From contig NW_024104998.1 of NCBI RefSeq assembly GCF_003945595.2, positions 637,224-701,223 on the forward strand: 64,000 nt of DNA. The letters run 5' to 3'. The first letter of the stretch is position 1, and each line of letters starts with the position of its first letter. Shown in pieces: positions 49,101 to 62,238 of the stretch. Made by a program: the position numbers and the translations under genes. Source of the stretch: Pipra filicauda. Taxonomy: Eukaryota; Chordata; Aves; Passeriformes; Pipridae. The notes under the pieces are model-generated. The model searched no databases, had not been told where the DNA came from, and saw only the letters and a program-made list of their open reading frames with translations.

Positions 49101-52100
49101 TGTGCAGCATTTAGGAAATATGTGCTACTTACCTGATGGACCATAGTAACTGCCTCAAAGCTACTACAGTCTTTAAGGTAAATTCGTGTTTTGGTAGGCA
49201 TACTAATTTTAAAAGCATATGCTATTTAACCCATATGCTGTAATTACACAATCTGTTGTATACATGTATAGAAAGGCACACTTTTTAAATGGCTTTTTGT
49301 CAAGATGGTTCATAATAGTTCCTTCAGAGTCCTTATGTCTATCAAGTAAAGAAAGTACTTAGATGATAAATCAATCATTTTCAGCCACTTTTCCTTATTT
49401 TTTGCTTGGAGGTGCTGGAAATGTTTGGTCTGCTTTGGATTTTAAAATTATTAAATCACAGCAGGCAACACTGTGAACAAGTAGTGCTAGGAGGAAGTAT
49501 GACTGTTAGAAAATGCTAAACTGTTTGTTAAAAACTGACTTTGTATTCAGGGATGGCATATGTCTTTGTGCAGAGTGCTGCTTGAAGGGCCCTGAGACCC
49601 TGATCCAACATGATTAAATCTGATAGTTCACTTGCATGTGGATACACCAACATTTTAAATGCTCATAACTATTTGTCCCACAGGAAGTTCTTAAATGTTC
49701 TGTGGAGCGATGCAGGTGCCTCTGAAGCTCTCCAGGATCCAACGCAGTCCATACAGATTATAATGCTTAATTATTTTCTCTCTTCAAAGGAGAGCTTCAT
49801 AAATAGAAATGATTTCTTTTGGTTGAGAGGAAGCCCTCTATGGTCCAGTTCACACATGTATGTGAAGGCCATGAGTTTGGATGTGCATGATTTTGTTACA
49901 CAAAGTCATTAGTTTTGATTATTTCCTTTTTTCGAGTTATACTGCCACTGTGGACACAGATCTTGACTCTTCATTTTTTTTTTTTTTAACAAATCAAGGA
50001 TTTTCTTATTATATAAATGAAACATAGTTTTGGTTCCTAGAACAAATATCTGGAGACATCTATCTTGTCATTTTTTTTCTTTTCATTATTCATTTTTCAC
50101 AGTATATTAGCAAATTTTGAGATATGTTGAAGTTTAACAGTTTCATTGGAAAAATAAAATTATAACTTGATTGAATTACAGAAACATTATTTGTGCAATC
50201 AAAATCAGAGCTTCCTTGTCATACAAAAAAAAGACATTTTTAATATTAAAAAAATAAATAAAATTATTGGTAATGCCAGTTTATAAAGATATTTGAGAAA
50301 GGAAGCTGTTAGAAGCCATAAGAATGTAAATGATTCATTTATACTAATTTATGTTAATTTATAGTAACAATCATTTTTATGTTAATTTATATTAACCATC
50401 ACATTTTTATATTAACAGCAGTCAGATATGCCTTTTTGTACTATATAGATAGAACAAAAAATGATACAAATTAATTATTATTCATTGTGAACTAGGTTAT
50501 CTGACCTCAGATGTCCTTTGTAGCACAAGTCCTAGGTTTTTAAAAATTCATTATTATTTGAAAAATGTGGAATGTATTTTGTAAACAATAATTAAAACAA
50601 AAATGCTACAATAACAAAGTTGGAAAGATACAAAGGACACCCTGAGTAATGTGACTGTCTTTATGAAAGCAGTGTGTAAAGCTTTGAACATTTCCTTTCT
50701 CAGAGCAACAAAATATTAATACTAGGCAGCTGTGATACGTAGGAAAGGAGCTCTTATTTGAAGACCTTTTTCTTGTTTTGAATCCAGCCTTCATATACCT
50801 GAAACTACAATTGCACTCTCATTCAAATTAGAAGTAATTTGTTGAAGGGTGGTTAGTGTTCTTCACATAAATGAAACACAACATGGTTTGGTACTACAAC
50901 TAATTTAATATAAAAATGTTCGAATTATATAAAACTTTTACGCTAGAGGCATAAATGACCAGAATTGTTACTCTGAACATAAACCAGAGGAAGTTTAACT
51001 TCTGCAATATTTTATTGTTCTCTGTATGACAGCTGCTAATTGTTAGATGTTGTTTTTTGTTTCCTGAGGGATCAGCTACAGAAAAAAAAAATGCCTCAGA
51101 GAATTTGCAGGGAAGACAGAGGGACAGTTACACACTGTGTTATCATGAACAAATATTTGCAAGGTATCTTCACAATAACATGTAATTATTTAGAGCAGTG
51201 TACCCTCCTTTTGACTTTTTGATCTTTCTCACTGAAATATTCTAGTCAGACAAAAGTCTCTCTGTTTAGATGAACCAAATATATAAAAATAATGTTAATT
51301 GAGAAGACCTTCATTAATTGGGAACAGAGACTAAAAATTGGATAAACACAGTGTATTTTCAAATGTTGTTTACTTAACAACAATCTTAGCGACTAAAATC
51401 AATGGTGGTATGTCCATTGTCTACATTGTCTCCATAATCTGCACACAGTTTAAATATAGACCATAAAATATAGACTTAACCCACAGAAAAATATTAGGCT
51501 GTGATTGTGTTTAGAGTGACAGGACTGCCTCAGAAAGAAGGAAAGATGAAGAGTATGTGTTTTATTAGCAAAAAAAAATAATTAAAGAAATGAAGTTCAG
51601 ATTCTGAGTAGTTTTGTAAAGAAAAATATCCACAAATCTTTAATAAAGATATACAAGATCTAGTGCCTGCATACTGAATATTGAAGAAGTAAAGTTTAAT
51701 TTCTATTTAAATCAGTGGAAAAATATTTAACAACTTCTCAAAAGAAATTGTTAAACATTTTTGGAAAAAGATCAATCTGAAGTCTTATAAAAGTCAAATG
51801 GTTGTAATTATTGACTAAATTGCCTGAAGAATGTGTTATATAGAGACTTAATCAAATATTGGCATATATGGGCCAAGAATCATTACTGTTCATCATAAAA
51901 TCAACAATAAATGCCTCCAAATTCCCATATTGTACAATAATAAAATTTTAACAGATATGGACTCAACCACACTTTCATTAAACTCAATAGCTAATCCTTC
52001 ATTAATTTCACTAAGAAACCGCCTTTACTTCTGTCCAATAACACATGATGGATATATTTTTTTTTCCATTTTTTTCTAAAGGAGGAAATGTAAAAAGATT

Positions 52101-55100
52101 ATATTGTATAAGCTGTTTTAGAAAAATGTAGAGGAGTATGTGTGACCTACCATAAGATGATTTATTTAATTTTTATTTCTAATTAGTTAATATAGTCTTG
52201 CTTATTTTTCTTTATTGCATTTAAAAACATAGTAGATTGAAAATGTCTTTGTCATTTTTTATACTTTAAAGGCACGTAAGAAAAGGCATATATAAAGAAA
52301 ATTGCTTAAAATGAGAGGCACATCAAAGATTTTGTAGATCATGTAACCACTACCTAAGATTATAAAAGCTTGTATATTATTTGAAATACAAAAAATTCTT
52401 CTTATGATGTCTCTAAATTACTGCTGCAAAATATGGCATAATATTAAATCACTAAAGAATATAGAAAAACAGTATCCAGATTGTGAAATTGTCCTTCTTG
52501 TAAGGGACAGATTAATGGTCTGAATGTGAACACACAATGTACATTTCTAATAACAGACAGGAAAACACCACTGATATTCAGAACTGTTAACAAGAAAACA
52601 GGCCAAAGGAATATTTAATAATCTACCAGTTCCTGTGCAGTCTGTCGTAAGTTTTATCTCTAAGGGGGTGGAAGGCAACAAAAAAAATAGCTTAAACAAG
52701 GCCTATTAGCAGTAAATACTTCTGCCAATATCCCTCACAGTAGGGAAACTCCTCCAGCAATTTTCACAATTAATTACCAGTGGCAAGCGTATTCATAATC
52801 TGGTGTTAATTTTGCAGTGTCTGAATGAACTCGGTTCTGGCACGCACAGTTATTGTTTCCCTGTTACTAGTAGGATGAACTACTTGTTCAGGTCATGCTG
52901 TGTCAAAAGAGTGCTAATGTGTTTATATAAACACTACAAACAGCACCTGCTTTAACCACACATTTTATTATTTTTTTCTATCACCAGTTAGAGCACAAAA
53001 TACTTTGGTGCAGGAATGCAAATGACAAGAAAATATTACTATAGCTTGTGTTTGGAAGAGAAATACACATGCACGCAGAATATGATGGAAAAAATAATGG
53101 CTTTATAACTCATTTGAGTCAAAGCTTTTCTGTCCTTATGTTACAAGGTTTGGAGAGACTGCTGGTGCTAATTTGTCAGCTGTGCCTCAATACTGTGACA
53201 CTTTCAGTGAGAGCATCACTTATTGCCAAGACAAAGAAATACACAAGAAAGAAGGAATTAAAACAACAAATGTAATATACTCTTTGTGTTAGAGTTGATT
53301 TTATTTTTCTTGGTTTTCTTCTCTTGGTTCTATATTTTAGAATAATTTTGATAATACTCTTTTGCAGATCCTATTGGTTGCCCAAGGAGAGGTATTCCTG
53401 ATAGGAGTTATTGCCCAACATGCATGACTTGCTGAGCAGTGACAACTCTGATTGGTTAATGAGGATTCTCAGATGTGTAATTATGCAACCACATATACAT
53501 GGGTTGTAGATCATTACCAAAGTTGTAGAAAGAAGTATGATTCTTATAAAAGCAGTAATACACTACAGGGTGTACATTGACAACCTTATACCGAACTGTA
53601 CTTGAGGTTTACACAAATGACACTATAACTGCTCACCAGATCTTATGTTCTCTTAATGGATTTATGCATGCTAATAAACATTAAAGCCTAATTATCATAT
53701 TTATTGTAGTAAGACTAGTGGAAAAAATTAAGGGACATGTATTCTCTCTTTTCACACAGAGGGAAATATTAAGGTGAATAAATGAATTGGAAAAATATAT
53801 TAAAATATAAAAAAAACTGGCAAAGTTTTAAATAATGCCAATTTAAAGTGTTACCTAGATGACTGGAGTGCTAAAGGAAATAACATAAATGAAAATGAAA
53901 TCTTTTCAGACTAGATTAAAAAACAAGTGGAGAACCTTTAACAGTTGTACTGTTCTACACAGGAAATGAGATAGACCCATATTATGCATATTACATTTTT
54001 ACAGCATGTTTTATTTTCTCCAACAGAGAAAAGAGTTTTGGAGTGAGTCATAGGATCTGATTTAAAATATTTGAAGTACTTCCCTCATTAGACATGTATT
54101 AACAGCTATAGCACAACAGTGTCTAAGAAAAAGGATATTTAGGCCATCCAATATAGTTCTCTTTCCTCCTTAATACTCATTCATAATATTAATGAAATAA
54201 TATGTGATGAAAGCTCTTATAATTTCAAATTAAATCTGCATTATTCCTAGCAAAAGAAAGACTCGCAACAGTAATTTCACTGTAGAGGTCTGATAAAACC
54301 CAGATCTTGGTGGGCTGGGTGTACTGGCAAAAGGGACTGAGTTAGCTGGCTAGTTCACCAGTTCACACGGTGTGTTCAAAAATCATCAAGTAATGTATAC
54401 AGGCAATATATTTTCTCTGCAAGGTGAAATGGAATTCTAGGGCCCACTGAAGCTAATGCAAGTTCTATGATTATCTTCATATTTTTATAGACACCATTTT
54501 TCCACCCTTAGCCTGTACAAAGCCACACAATACTTGGACATTTGCAGCAAAAAGCTTTTGAAATAATGTCTCTGTCCTCAATGCTGGGTCTCCAAACTTC
54601 ATCCAAAGTGATACATTTAAGAAAAGCAGCTTTAGACAAGATAATGTAGGTATTAAATTATCACCTTTAAGAATAGAAGATAGCTCTAATGGTGTTCGGT
54701 GTGTTGCTACTTGAAAGCCTGAGGAAACTAAGAATTCTCATTTTTCCTTACTGAACTTGCCTCACTATTGCATCACACCTTTGCCATCTGATATAAAAGA
54801 ATTGCATGTAAGGGGTTTAGTTGTTTGTTTGGTTTTTGGAGACAAAAGACGGCTGTTCAGACAGCTAACAGCACTGGGCTCTGTGTCTCTGATACACAAT
54901 GTACTCAAACCTGCCATGGTGACACAGAGGAGGAGACAAATGACCACAGAGTACGGTGGAACTGTCCCATTCTGCAATCCTGCACAGCAGGACAAGAGTG
55001 GAGCAGGCATTTGAGGAGGCTTAAAGGCCAAACATATAAAGTCTGAAGGAGCACAGATTGCTTGGTCAGCTCCTCAATCTACCAAGGGGCCTGCCTCAAC

Positions 55101-55429
55101 TTTCATTGTTGAGAACTGGCCACCAGCTGGGTAAATATAAATTGTCACACTAAGGGAGAGTCTCCTCGTCTCCATGCCACAGGCAGGGCCTGTGAGCAGC
55201 TGCCTGTCCTGCCACAGACTAGGGAAGCCAGGCACAGCCCCATGTAGTAAAGCAGCCCTGAAAAGGGCAGTTTGAGTTTAATATGTGCACAGACAGAGGA
55301 GCCTTGCAGAAAGAACCAATGCTTCTGGATTAGAGGCACTTCTTTCCCCAAGAGAATGGTAGAACAACGCTCTCGATACTGACAAGAATTTCAAGTATAT
55401 TCAGGATATCAGCAGCAATGTGGACAACT
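43114..55429. other. Long AT-rich intergenic stretch, no gene seen
   Basis: About 12.3 kb of mostly unique AT-rich sequence. A pyrimidine-rich CCTTCC/CCTGCC run lies at 43231-43285, just after the CR1. Slightly GC-richer patches at about 47830-48060 and 54880-55350 look repeat-derived but match no family I know. A promoter-like arrangement near 53371-53552 is described separately. Open frames are short and without motifs. Confidence 0.55.
53371..53552 (+). promoter_or_regulatory. Candidate promoter or LTR piece: two reverse CCAAT boxes and a TATA box
   Basis: CTATTGGTTG (53371) and GATTGGTTAA (53450) are reverse CCAAT boxes. CTTATAAAAG (53543-53552) follows 85 bp downstream of the second one. 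This is the layout of a pol II promoter or an LTR U3 region on the plus strand. No gene or LTR borders are visible, so the call rests on spacing alone. Confidence 0.25.
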
Positions 55430-56420
55430 GAAAGGTAAAGGGAAGGGAAGTAGGCAGAGCAAAAGACCACCTTGGCTTAACTGAGAGCTTCTGAATCTGC
55501 TCAAAAACAAAAGAGGGGTGCACTAGAGATGGAGAAACAAGCAAATACACATTGAGAATGACAAGGGCATTACCAGGGCATGCAGAGATGCAGTTCAAAA
55601 AACAAAACCTAAACTTGAATTGAAACTGGCTGGAGATGCCAAAAACTACAAGAAAGTGTTCTTCAGGTATGGAAAAAACAAGCAGAAACAGAATTAATAT
55701 ATCAACTTGCTGTTAAACGGGAGAGATGAATCAGTAACTAACAATGCTGAAAAAGCAGGGATTCTTGACACTTTGCTTCTATTTCCACTTCTGCTCAGCC
55801 TCTGTCCTGAAGGTCTACAAACTCAACATGAACTGCTGTTGCATCAAAGAAAGACAACAGGATGCTGGGTTACATCAAGGTCATCACAGCAGAGATGAAG
55901 AAGGCATTATCCTGTTCTCAGTTCTTGTCAGGCTAAACCTGGAATACTGTGTTCATTTTAGCCCCTGTTATATGAAAAAGATGTAGACTGGCTGGAGAGT
56001 GTCCAGAGAAGGATCACAAAGATTATCAATTCGTGGGAAGTCTATCATGTGAGGAAAGGCTGAGAGAGCTGGGTTTGTCCAGCCTTAAAAAAGGCTTGAG
56101 GGAGACCTTATTTAATATTTATATCCAATATTTAAAGAGTGGTTACAAAGGAGATGGAAGCTCCCTTTTTCCAAGGAGTCACATGAAAAAGATGAGGTCT
56201 AAAATTACTCCCATGGAGATTCTTAGACACAGGAGGAAAATTTTTCATAATAAGAATAACCAGTCATTGGATTAATCTGCCCAGAAATTCCTCAGTGTTG
56301 GACACTTTAAAGATTCATCTGAACAGGGTGCTGGGCCATCTTGCATAGGTAGTGCTTTTCACCAAGAAAATTTAGACCAGATGATTCTTGAGGTCTTCTT
56401 CAATGTGATATTCTAGGAAT
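55430..56420 (+). mobile_element. Old CR1 fragment with internal deletion, plus strand
   Basis: The first part (about 55440-55760) corresponds to the CR1 ORF2 linker between endonuclease and reverse transcriptase (decayed KDHLGLTE...; the last bases match LNTYFASVF region). The second part (from about 55830) jumps to the C-terminal region: CTGGAATACTGTGTTCATTTT matches the YCVQFW region, then GTCCAGAGAAGGATCACAAAG, GAGAGAGCTGGG and CAGTCATTGGATTAATCTGCCC. The reverse transcriptase core between them is missing. The end near 56400 (GAGGTCTTCTTCAATGTGATATTCTA) is the worn CR1 3' UTR without octamers. Confidence 0.8.
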
Positions 56421-57734
56421 TGAAAATCTGTTTGTCATCTGTTGCTTATGACATTGCCTCTTGGTCTCCTAATCTGTTCAGATACAGAAGATATGGATTT
56501 GCAGTGAGATGGAAACTGGAACCCAGTGCCATGTGATATTTTCCAGCTCAGACAGCCAGGACAGGGAGTCTTGCTTCAGAATTGGACTCATGCTCATCAC
56601 ATGACTCTTTTAGGGGTCCATGACATAATTAAACTAAGCCAATATAAGAAGCAATGGGCTGACAGCAGCTGGAATTCCTGAAACATTTTTTATAATCTTT
56701 CAACCATCCAAAATAAAGAAAACAGAGAGAGCCTACAATGTGACATGTCTCTACTTAGTGCCTGAGCACTGTGTAATGGGTAACCTACCTAGGACATAGA
56801 TCCAGCTCCCTGTTCTTCCACTTCGAAGGCACTAGGCTGTGTTTGAGGCAGTCTGCAATCTGAATTTCCATTAAGATGAAGAAAATCAAATACAGCATGT
56901 CCTTGGCCCTGTATTGCCCTCCATGCTCCCCCTCAAGTGCAGGGTGCACGTAGGTAGATGGGATGACTCTCCTCTGGAGCAGCAAAGACATGTCAACTGT
57001 TCCTACCCAATTATAGGCATTTCCCTCATGAGAGAGAAATCCCTACCACTGCATGGTAAGTACTTCCTACTTCATTTACAGTCTCTGTATAAGAAATGAG
57101 GCACGGTCAAGAAACGTTCTTCAAGCATCTTGAAGATTGCAAATACAACACATATAATGGGATAATATTATAATGCTATTTGATATACATGTGTTTCTTC
57201 AGTGTTGTGGTACATTTGCCTATCCTCTAGAATGTTACAAAATAATTTAAAGGACCCTTTAGTATTTAAAAATATGAATTTCATACTAGGAGAAAAGCAT
57301 AAACAACTATCTCAACGCCCAAGCAATCCCTTGAAATAATCCTTTTTCTAGCTTTCTCTGTCAGGCAGCAGAGCACAAACTTGCCTGCAAGCAAAGGCTG
57401 AAACAAGGAATGAGGGACAAGTTACAGTACCCCAGAAGGAGGCTTACGTGGTAATTTTCCTCAGAGACTGACTCTGTAAGCATCTCTTGGGAACTAATGA
57501 AAATGTCTGTCATATGGTTGTAGAGGCTAAATACTACACAAAATTGTGGAAATAAATGTCTGAAGAGTCAGAAACATGGTATTTCTGGAGCGAAATATGC
57601 TCCCTGGTTTAACATACAGATTAGTTAACATTTAGAGGCTGCACAAGTATTTTCAGTCTGAGTTTCAACAAAGTTAGTAACTTCACTTAGGGTGCTCAGG
57701 TTTTGTCTATGGAGCCCAAGCCAAGCACATCAAC
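56421..57734. other. Intergenic DNA between two old CR1s, no gene seen
   Basis: Unique-looking sequence of about 1.3 kb. No recognisable open frame, RNA gene or repeat. Confidence 0.5.
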
Positions 57735-58520
57735 TTACAGAATTACAGAGTCATTTAGGTTGGAAAATACCCCAGAGCTCATTTAGTCCAACCTCTGATC
57801 ACCACCTTCTCAACAAAAACATAGCGCTAAGTGCCATGTCCAGTCATTGAACACCTCCAGGGATGGTGATTCCACCACCTCTCTGGGCAGTCCATTCTGA
57901 TGGTTAAAAATCCTCTCTGTGAAGTAATTCCTCCTGATGTTCAAACTGAACTTCCCCTGGTGGAGCTTGAGGCATTTTCCTCTCATCCTCTTACTAATTG
58001 CCTGGGAGAAGAGGCCAATCCCCACCTAGCTATAACCTCTTTTCAGGTAGCTATAGAGAGTGTTAAGGTCTCCCTGAACCTCCTCTTCTTCAGGCTAAAC
58101 AACTCCAGGTCCCTCAGCTGCTCCTCATAGGATTTACTCTCCAGAGTGCGCCTTTCACTGGACACACTCCAGCACCTCAATGTCTTTCTTGGAGTGAGGG
58201 GCCCAGAACCAGAGAGAGCACTAGAGGTGTGGCCTCACCAGTGCCCAGTATGGGAGGATAGTCACTGACATGATCCTGTTGGCCACACTAAGGCTAATAC
58301 AGGCCAGGATACCATTGGCCTTCTTAGACACCTGAACACACTGCTGGCTCATGTTCAGCTGCTGTTGACCAGCAGCCCCAAGTTCTTTTCTGCTGGACCA
58401 CTTTCAAGTCATTCTGCCCCAGCCTGTGATGCTGCTTAGGATTGTTGTGATCTAAATGTAGGACCCAGCACTTGGCCTTGTTGACCCTCATAGCAATGGC
58501 CTCGGCCCATCAATCCAGCA
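57735..58520 (-). mobile_element. Old CR1 fragment (3' part), minus strand
   Basis: Reverse complement of the CR1 3' region. From low to high coordinates: worn 3' UTR (GAGTCATTTAGGTTGGAAAA near 57751), CCACCACCTCTCTGGGCAGTC (opposite strand of the NGLPREVV region), CTCCCTGAACCTCCTCTTCTTCAGGCTAAAC, and GGGGCCCAGAACCAGA. It ends in the region opposite the CTCATGTTCAGCTGCTG stretch near 58350-58520. On the minus strand short frames still read MGIGLFSQAIS and [25 protein letters not shown], so it is better kept than the copy at 2305-3110 but far older than 39446-43113. Octamers are reduced to CAGAATTACAGA. Confidence 0.87.
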
Positions 58521-59279
58521 ATTTCCCTTCTTCTTGTCAACACTGAACCCTGATATACAAGGTGTCCGCCCAGGATTTGTCACCTCAGAGCCATGGGTTT
58601 TCTGGTCTGAGTATGACGCACTGTCCAGGAATAGGACAGGGAACATTCAGAATTCTGAATTATACTCAGGGAAAATTATTGACTCTGACCATATGTATTA
58701 TTTTTATCCTAAGAAAGTTTCACATCAGTAGTTTTGTAATTGTAGAACTGGGATGAAGTCTCCAGGATGAGAGGCCAGCACTTTCTCTGTCTTTACACCA
58801 CTTCCCAGACTCCATCTAACACAGGTGAGTATAAATATAGAATACTTGTAGGTGGGATCCTTTTTTTTTCTGTGGTGCATTTACCAACCAAATCCTACCA
58901 GTTTTTGTAGACAAACCTGATAGTTGGAAACTTAAAAGTCTGGAATGACTTTTACTAAGAGCTGTCAGTGGTTTAATGCATGTGTTTATTGAGAGTTCTT
59001 GACCCATAAGAAGCAAATTCGAATGTAAAGACACAAGAAACCTCCTCTTGTTAGCCTTGTACGAAATTTAGTAGACATAACTTTGCTGCTGTACATTGAG
59101 ACTCATGCTGTTTAATAAAACTTGTGTCTACTTCCACTATGGACTGAGTTAGTTTTGCTTTGTATTGTGTTTTGCTTGTATTGAGGAAGAAAATAGAAAT
59201 GTATTGCTACACTAATAACGTGTGAAATTAAAATTATTTTTTCAGTGCTTTGAGGCAGTGTTAAAAATTTGTTCATTTC
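58521..59279. other. Intergenic DNA, no gene seen
   Basis: About 760 bp of unique-looking sequence between the old CR1 and LTR B; nothing recognisable. Confidence 0.5.
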
Positions 59280-59284
59280 TAGGC
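59280..59284 (+). repeat. Target-site duplication TAGGC, left of LTR B
   Basis: TAGGC directly before the TG of LTR B, repeated at 60526-60530. Confidence 0.87.
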
Positions 59285-60525
59285 TGTCATGGTTTGAGAT
59301 AGTCCCAAAATCCAATCCCCTAGTCTAAGCCCCCCCCCCCACATCTCAACCTAATGTGAGATGGGTTTTTCCAGACAAAACACACCAGACTCAAAGTGGG
59401 GAAGAGGGAATATATTACAATGACTGTACAAATAAATACCATATCACATTATACACATGATCACAACTATCTCTACCGTGACATATGTATTTACAATGGA
59501 TCAGATCTCTTCTCCCCTCCAAATAAAAGTCCAGGAGGGAAAGAAGGACGGATCCCTTCCAGTCCTTAAGCAGCAGGATCTTCTAATGCAGTAGGTTTCT
59601 CCTCATCTCATGCATGCAGCAGCTGATAGCTGGCTGTCTGCCAGCACTCCACGAGGGAGGTATTCAAGCCTCTCTCTCGGCCCCATCGCCTCACAACCGA
59701 GGGGTCTTCCGTGGACTTCGTAACCCCAGACAAAGGTCGTTTCACCACGTCATATCACGAAGACACAGGGGGGTCTTCGTGACGGTCTGGTATCTCTTGC
59801 AGGGCCTCTGTGCCCTGTCTCTCAGGCTGCCACCGTGGCAGCAGTGCGAGGGGGGGAGCCAAGGTCAACTCCCCCCGCATTCCATCTGGCCGTCCCGGTC
59901 CAGCTCCGGGACGCTCTGAGCTTCTCAGCTCCTCTCTCTCTCTGGTGCTGCATGTCCAAAACTGCTCTCCAAAATAGGAGTCCATGTCCCTCTTCTCCAA
60001 GAGGGGTCTCAAGGGAGTTTTGGGGGAGTGTGGTACAATCTTACCCCCAGAACTCTGTCTCTTGGCTCTCCTTTCCTCGGCTCTCCTTCCAGGAGTCTCC
60101 TCTGCAGTGCTGCATGTTGCTTCTGCTGCTCCTCCAGTTCAGGTTCCTATCTCTGGCTCTCTGCCACCGTTTCTCTGGTCAGTGTCGGCTGCTACTCTGT
60201 GCCCATGGAGAAAAACATCTCCCAGCATAACTACAGGCACCTAGCCCAGCTTTATGCTGTTCCAGGTCCCTGCAGCCCCCAGCCAGGGGCTGGGAGGGGG
60301 CCAGAGGCTCCAAGGGGCTCAGAGCCCCTACCTCGTGGCTCTACAACATGGCCACCTCTCCCAACAACCAAAACTACAACTCTTCTTTTCCGGTCTGGTT
60401 GTGGTATGTTTACATTTCTGCAGGAGCGCCCATTGGGCAGAATTTCAAAACTTCCAGGGGTTTCCACCCCTTGGGGTCTACCACCTCTCTTAGCCTCTGG
60501 GGAAAACAAGGTTCAAACCACTACA
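59285..60525 (-). mobile_element. Solo LTR B, avian endogenous retrovirus, minus strand
   Basis: A 1241-bp TG...CA element, TGTCATGGTTTGAG at the low end and TTCAAACCACTACA at the high end, flanked by perfect TAGGC duplications. Its reverse complement aligns in order with LTR A: TGTAGTGGTTTGAA start, GGTAAGATTGTA, a run of GAGAGAGAG before GAGCTGA, CCTGGACTTTTATT, and GTGTTTTGTCTG close to the end. That fixes the orientation as minus. The plain AATAAA seen in LTR A is not obvious at the matching place here. A C-run (59328-59340 area) sits near the low end. Several overlapping frames of 80-166 codons on both strands result from the GC-rich interior and show no viral protein motif. No gag, pol or env adjoins, so it is a solo LTR. 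Confidence 0.87.
59755..59782. other. Perfect 10-bp hairpin inside LTR B
   Basis: TCACGAAGAC (59755-59764) and GTCTTCGTGA (59773-59782) are exact reverse complements around an 8-base loop ACAGGGGG. No equivalent is obvious in LTR A at this place. The role is unknown; an RNA structure in the LTR transcript is possible. Confidence 0.85.
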
Positions 60526-60530
60526 TAGGC
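60526..60530 (+). repeat. Target-site duplication TAGGC, right of LTR B
   Basis: Perfect repeat of 59280-59284, confirming both borders of LTR B. Confidence 0.87.
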
Positions 60531-62224
60531 TTACTCTAACAGGTAGCTCAGATATTTTCAGACATATGTTGAAGCCTCTAGATTGTGACTGTCATAATAA
60601 AATGTCATCCAAATTATTAAAAATACTTATAAAAACTATGTCTCAGTTAAACAACAGGATTTCATTGGTCAAGTAAATATGATAGAATATATTTTTTTAA
60701 TGTACAGTAGAGTAAAACAATCTTTTGTTGTGAATCAAATTTATATTTTTTTAAAATCAGAAAATCTAATGCCAAGCTATTACACTGAACAAATCTATAT
60801 TAGATAGCACTGATCCCACTAAGTACTCCCAGCTCACATGTCAAACACAATCACTTATGAAGAAAACAAAGTGTTTATAACAGTTTCTGTAATTTTTGAA
60901 GACTAATTTGCAGAGCAAAAATTAGATAAACCCTCAAATTTAAAGAAACCTTGATGGAAAGAGAGAAAGTAAATGGCTCCCATACAGAACATTTCAAACT
61001 CAAACTGTTCAAAATTTAAGCCCAAATATATCTAGGTATCTTTTCTAATCCTCACAAAATAGATGCAGTGGTCAATATTTCTGGGCCTCCCAATCTGCAA
61101 TGCAACAGCCTTGGGGAATAGAAGCTAAGCAAGAGGTGTCTGAGAGAAAATTGAGGTCAGCTATATCAGACATGGGCACAAAGGGACTGGAATATCACAC
61201 TGATTCCTCAATTCCTCAACAACAAAAAACCCCAAAAGATGTAGGTGAGGTCTGTCCAGGCTTAAAACAGGAAGACAGAGAGTGCAGCAAGAGCTGCCAT
61301 TTGCCTGTTGTTGAAGTGGACGGGGAAAAGAGAGCTGTTTCCAGTCAATACAGCCATTGTTTGCTGGGGTATATGGAATAAAACACTTCAGTGACCTAAG
61401 ATGTCACTATGACCAGACATTGTCATTTTTTCTAAGCTTTGACAGAGGAGACTAAGCAGCATGTTTTACACTTACAGTTTTATGCTGCTAGGAAACTCAG
61501 TGACTTCCCTCAGCAATTCCTTTTGAAGTATATATCCAGTTTCCAGTTTAATTCTGAAGCTGTTCATTATGTACAGTTGATGTACCACCTATCAGTAGCT
61601 TTTTCTTTTTTTTTTTTTCTGTTTCTCTTTCATGAACATATATATATTTGCCCAGGTGAACCTCCTAGTCCAGACTCCTAGATTTTCCCCTTGTCATGAA
61701 CTCTAATTGCAATTATTTACTTGTTTTCATGGTAGTGAAAATACTGGGAACATTTAGATTAGTTTTCTATGGCATGGACATAGCTGACCTCCCTTGGCCT
61801 CCTCTCTTAATCTGTGGTAGCATTCAATGCAAGAGGTAAGAAATGAAATGACCTTTTCTAACCTTCCTAGAAGAGAAAGTTGCATAATATGATGAGGCAC
61901 TACTAGTCTAGTTGTCTTATCCATCCCACACCTTTTGCTTTGTTATTCATACAGGGGTTTAGTATGTTACTAGTGTGGTATTTATATTTTTTTTTCTTCC
62001 TCTCATACTGTGCATGTTTTCCCTTTTCAGTATGTTATTTTTCAATCTCCCTCTAAAATTTTAAGAATTACTCCCCTTGCAGATGTTTATTTCTTGTAGA
62101 AATATTTTTTTTTCAGGATAATACACTTTCTTCTACTCCCACATTTCTTCAGGAAGAATATCTGTTACTTTGTTCATCTAAGGTAATATCCTGTAGTTTC
62201 TACTGTCTCTGAGTGATAAAAATG
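60531..62224. other. Intergenic DNA, no gene seen
   Basis: About 1.7 kb, AT-rich, no recognisable open frame or repeat family. The 93-codon frame at 61100-61381 has no known motif. Confidence 0.5.
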
Positions 62225-62238
62225 TTGTCAACTAATTT
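62225..62238 (+). repeat. Target-site duplication of SINE copy 2, left
   Basis: TTGTCAACTAATTT, repeated exactly at 62568-62581. Confidence 0.92.

Noticed and set aside
60028..60528. 166-codon plus-strand frame
   Set aside because: Antisense to LTR B in a GC-rich interior; no similarity to a viral or host protein is visible.
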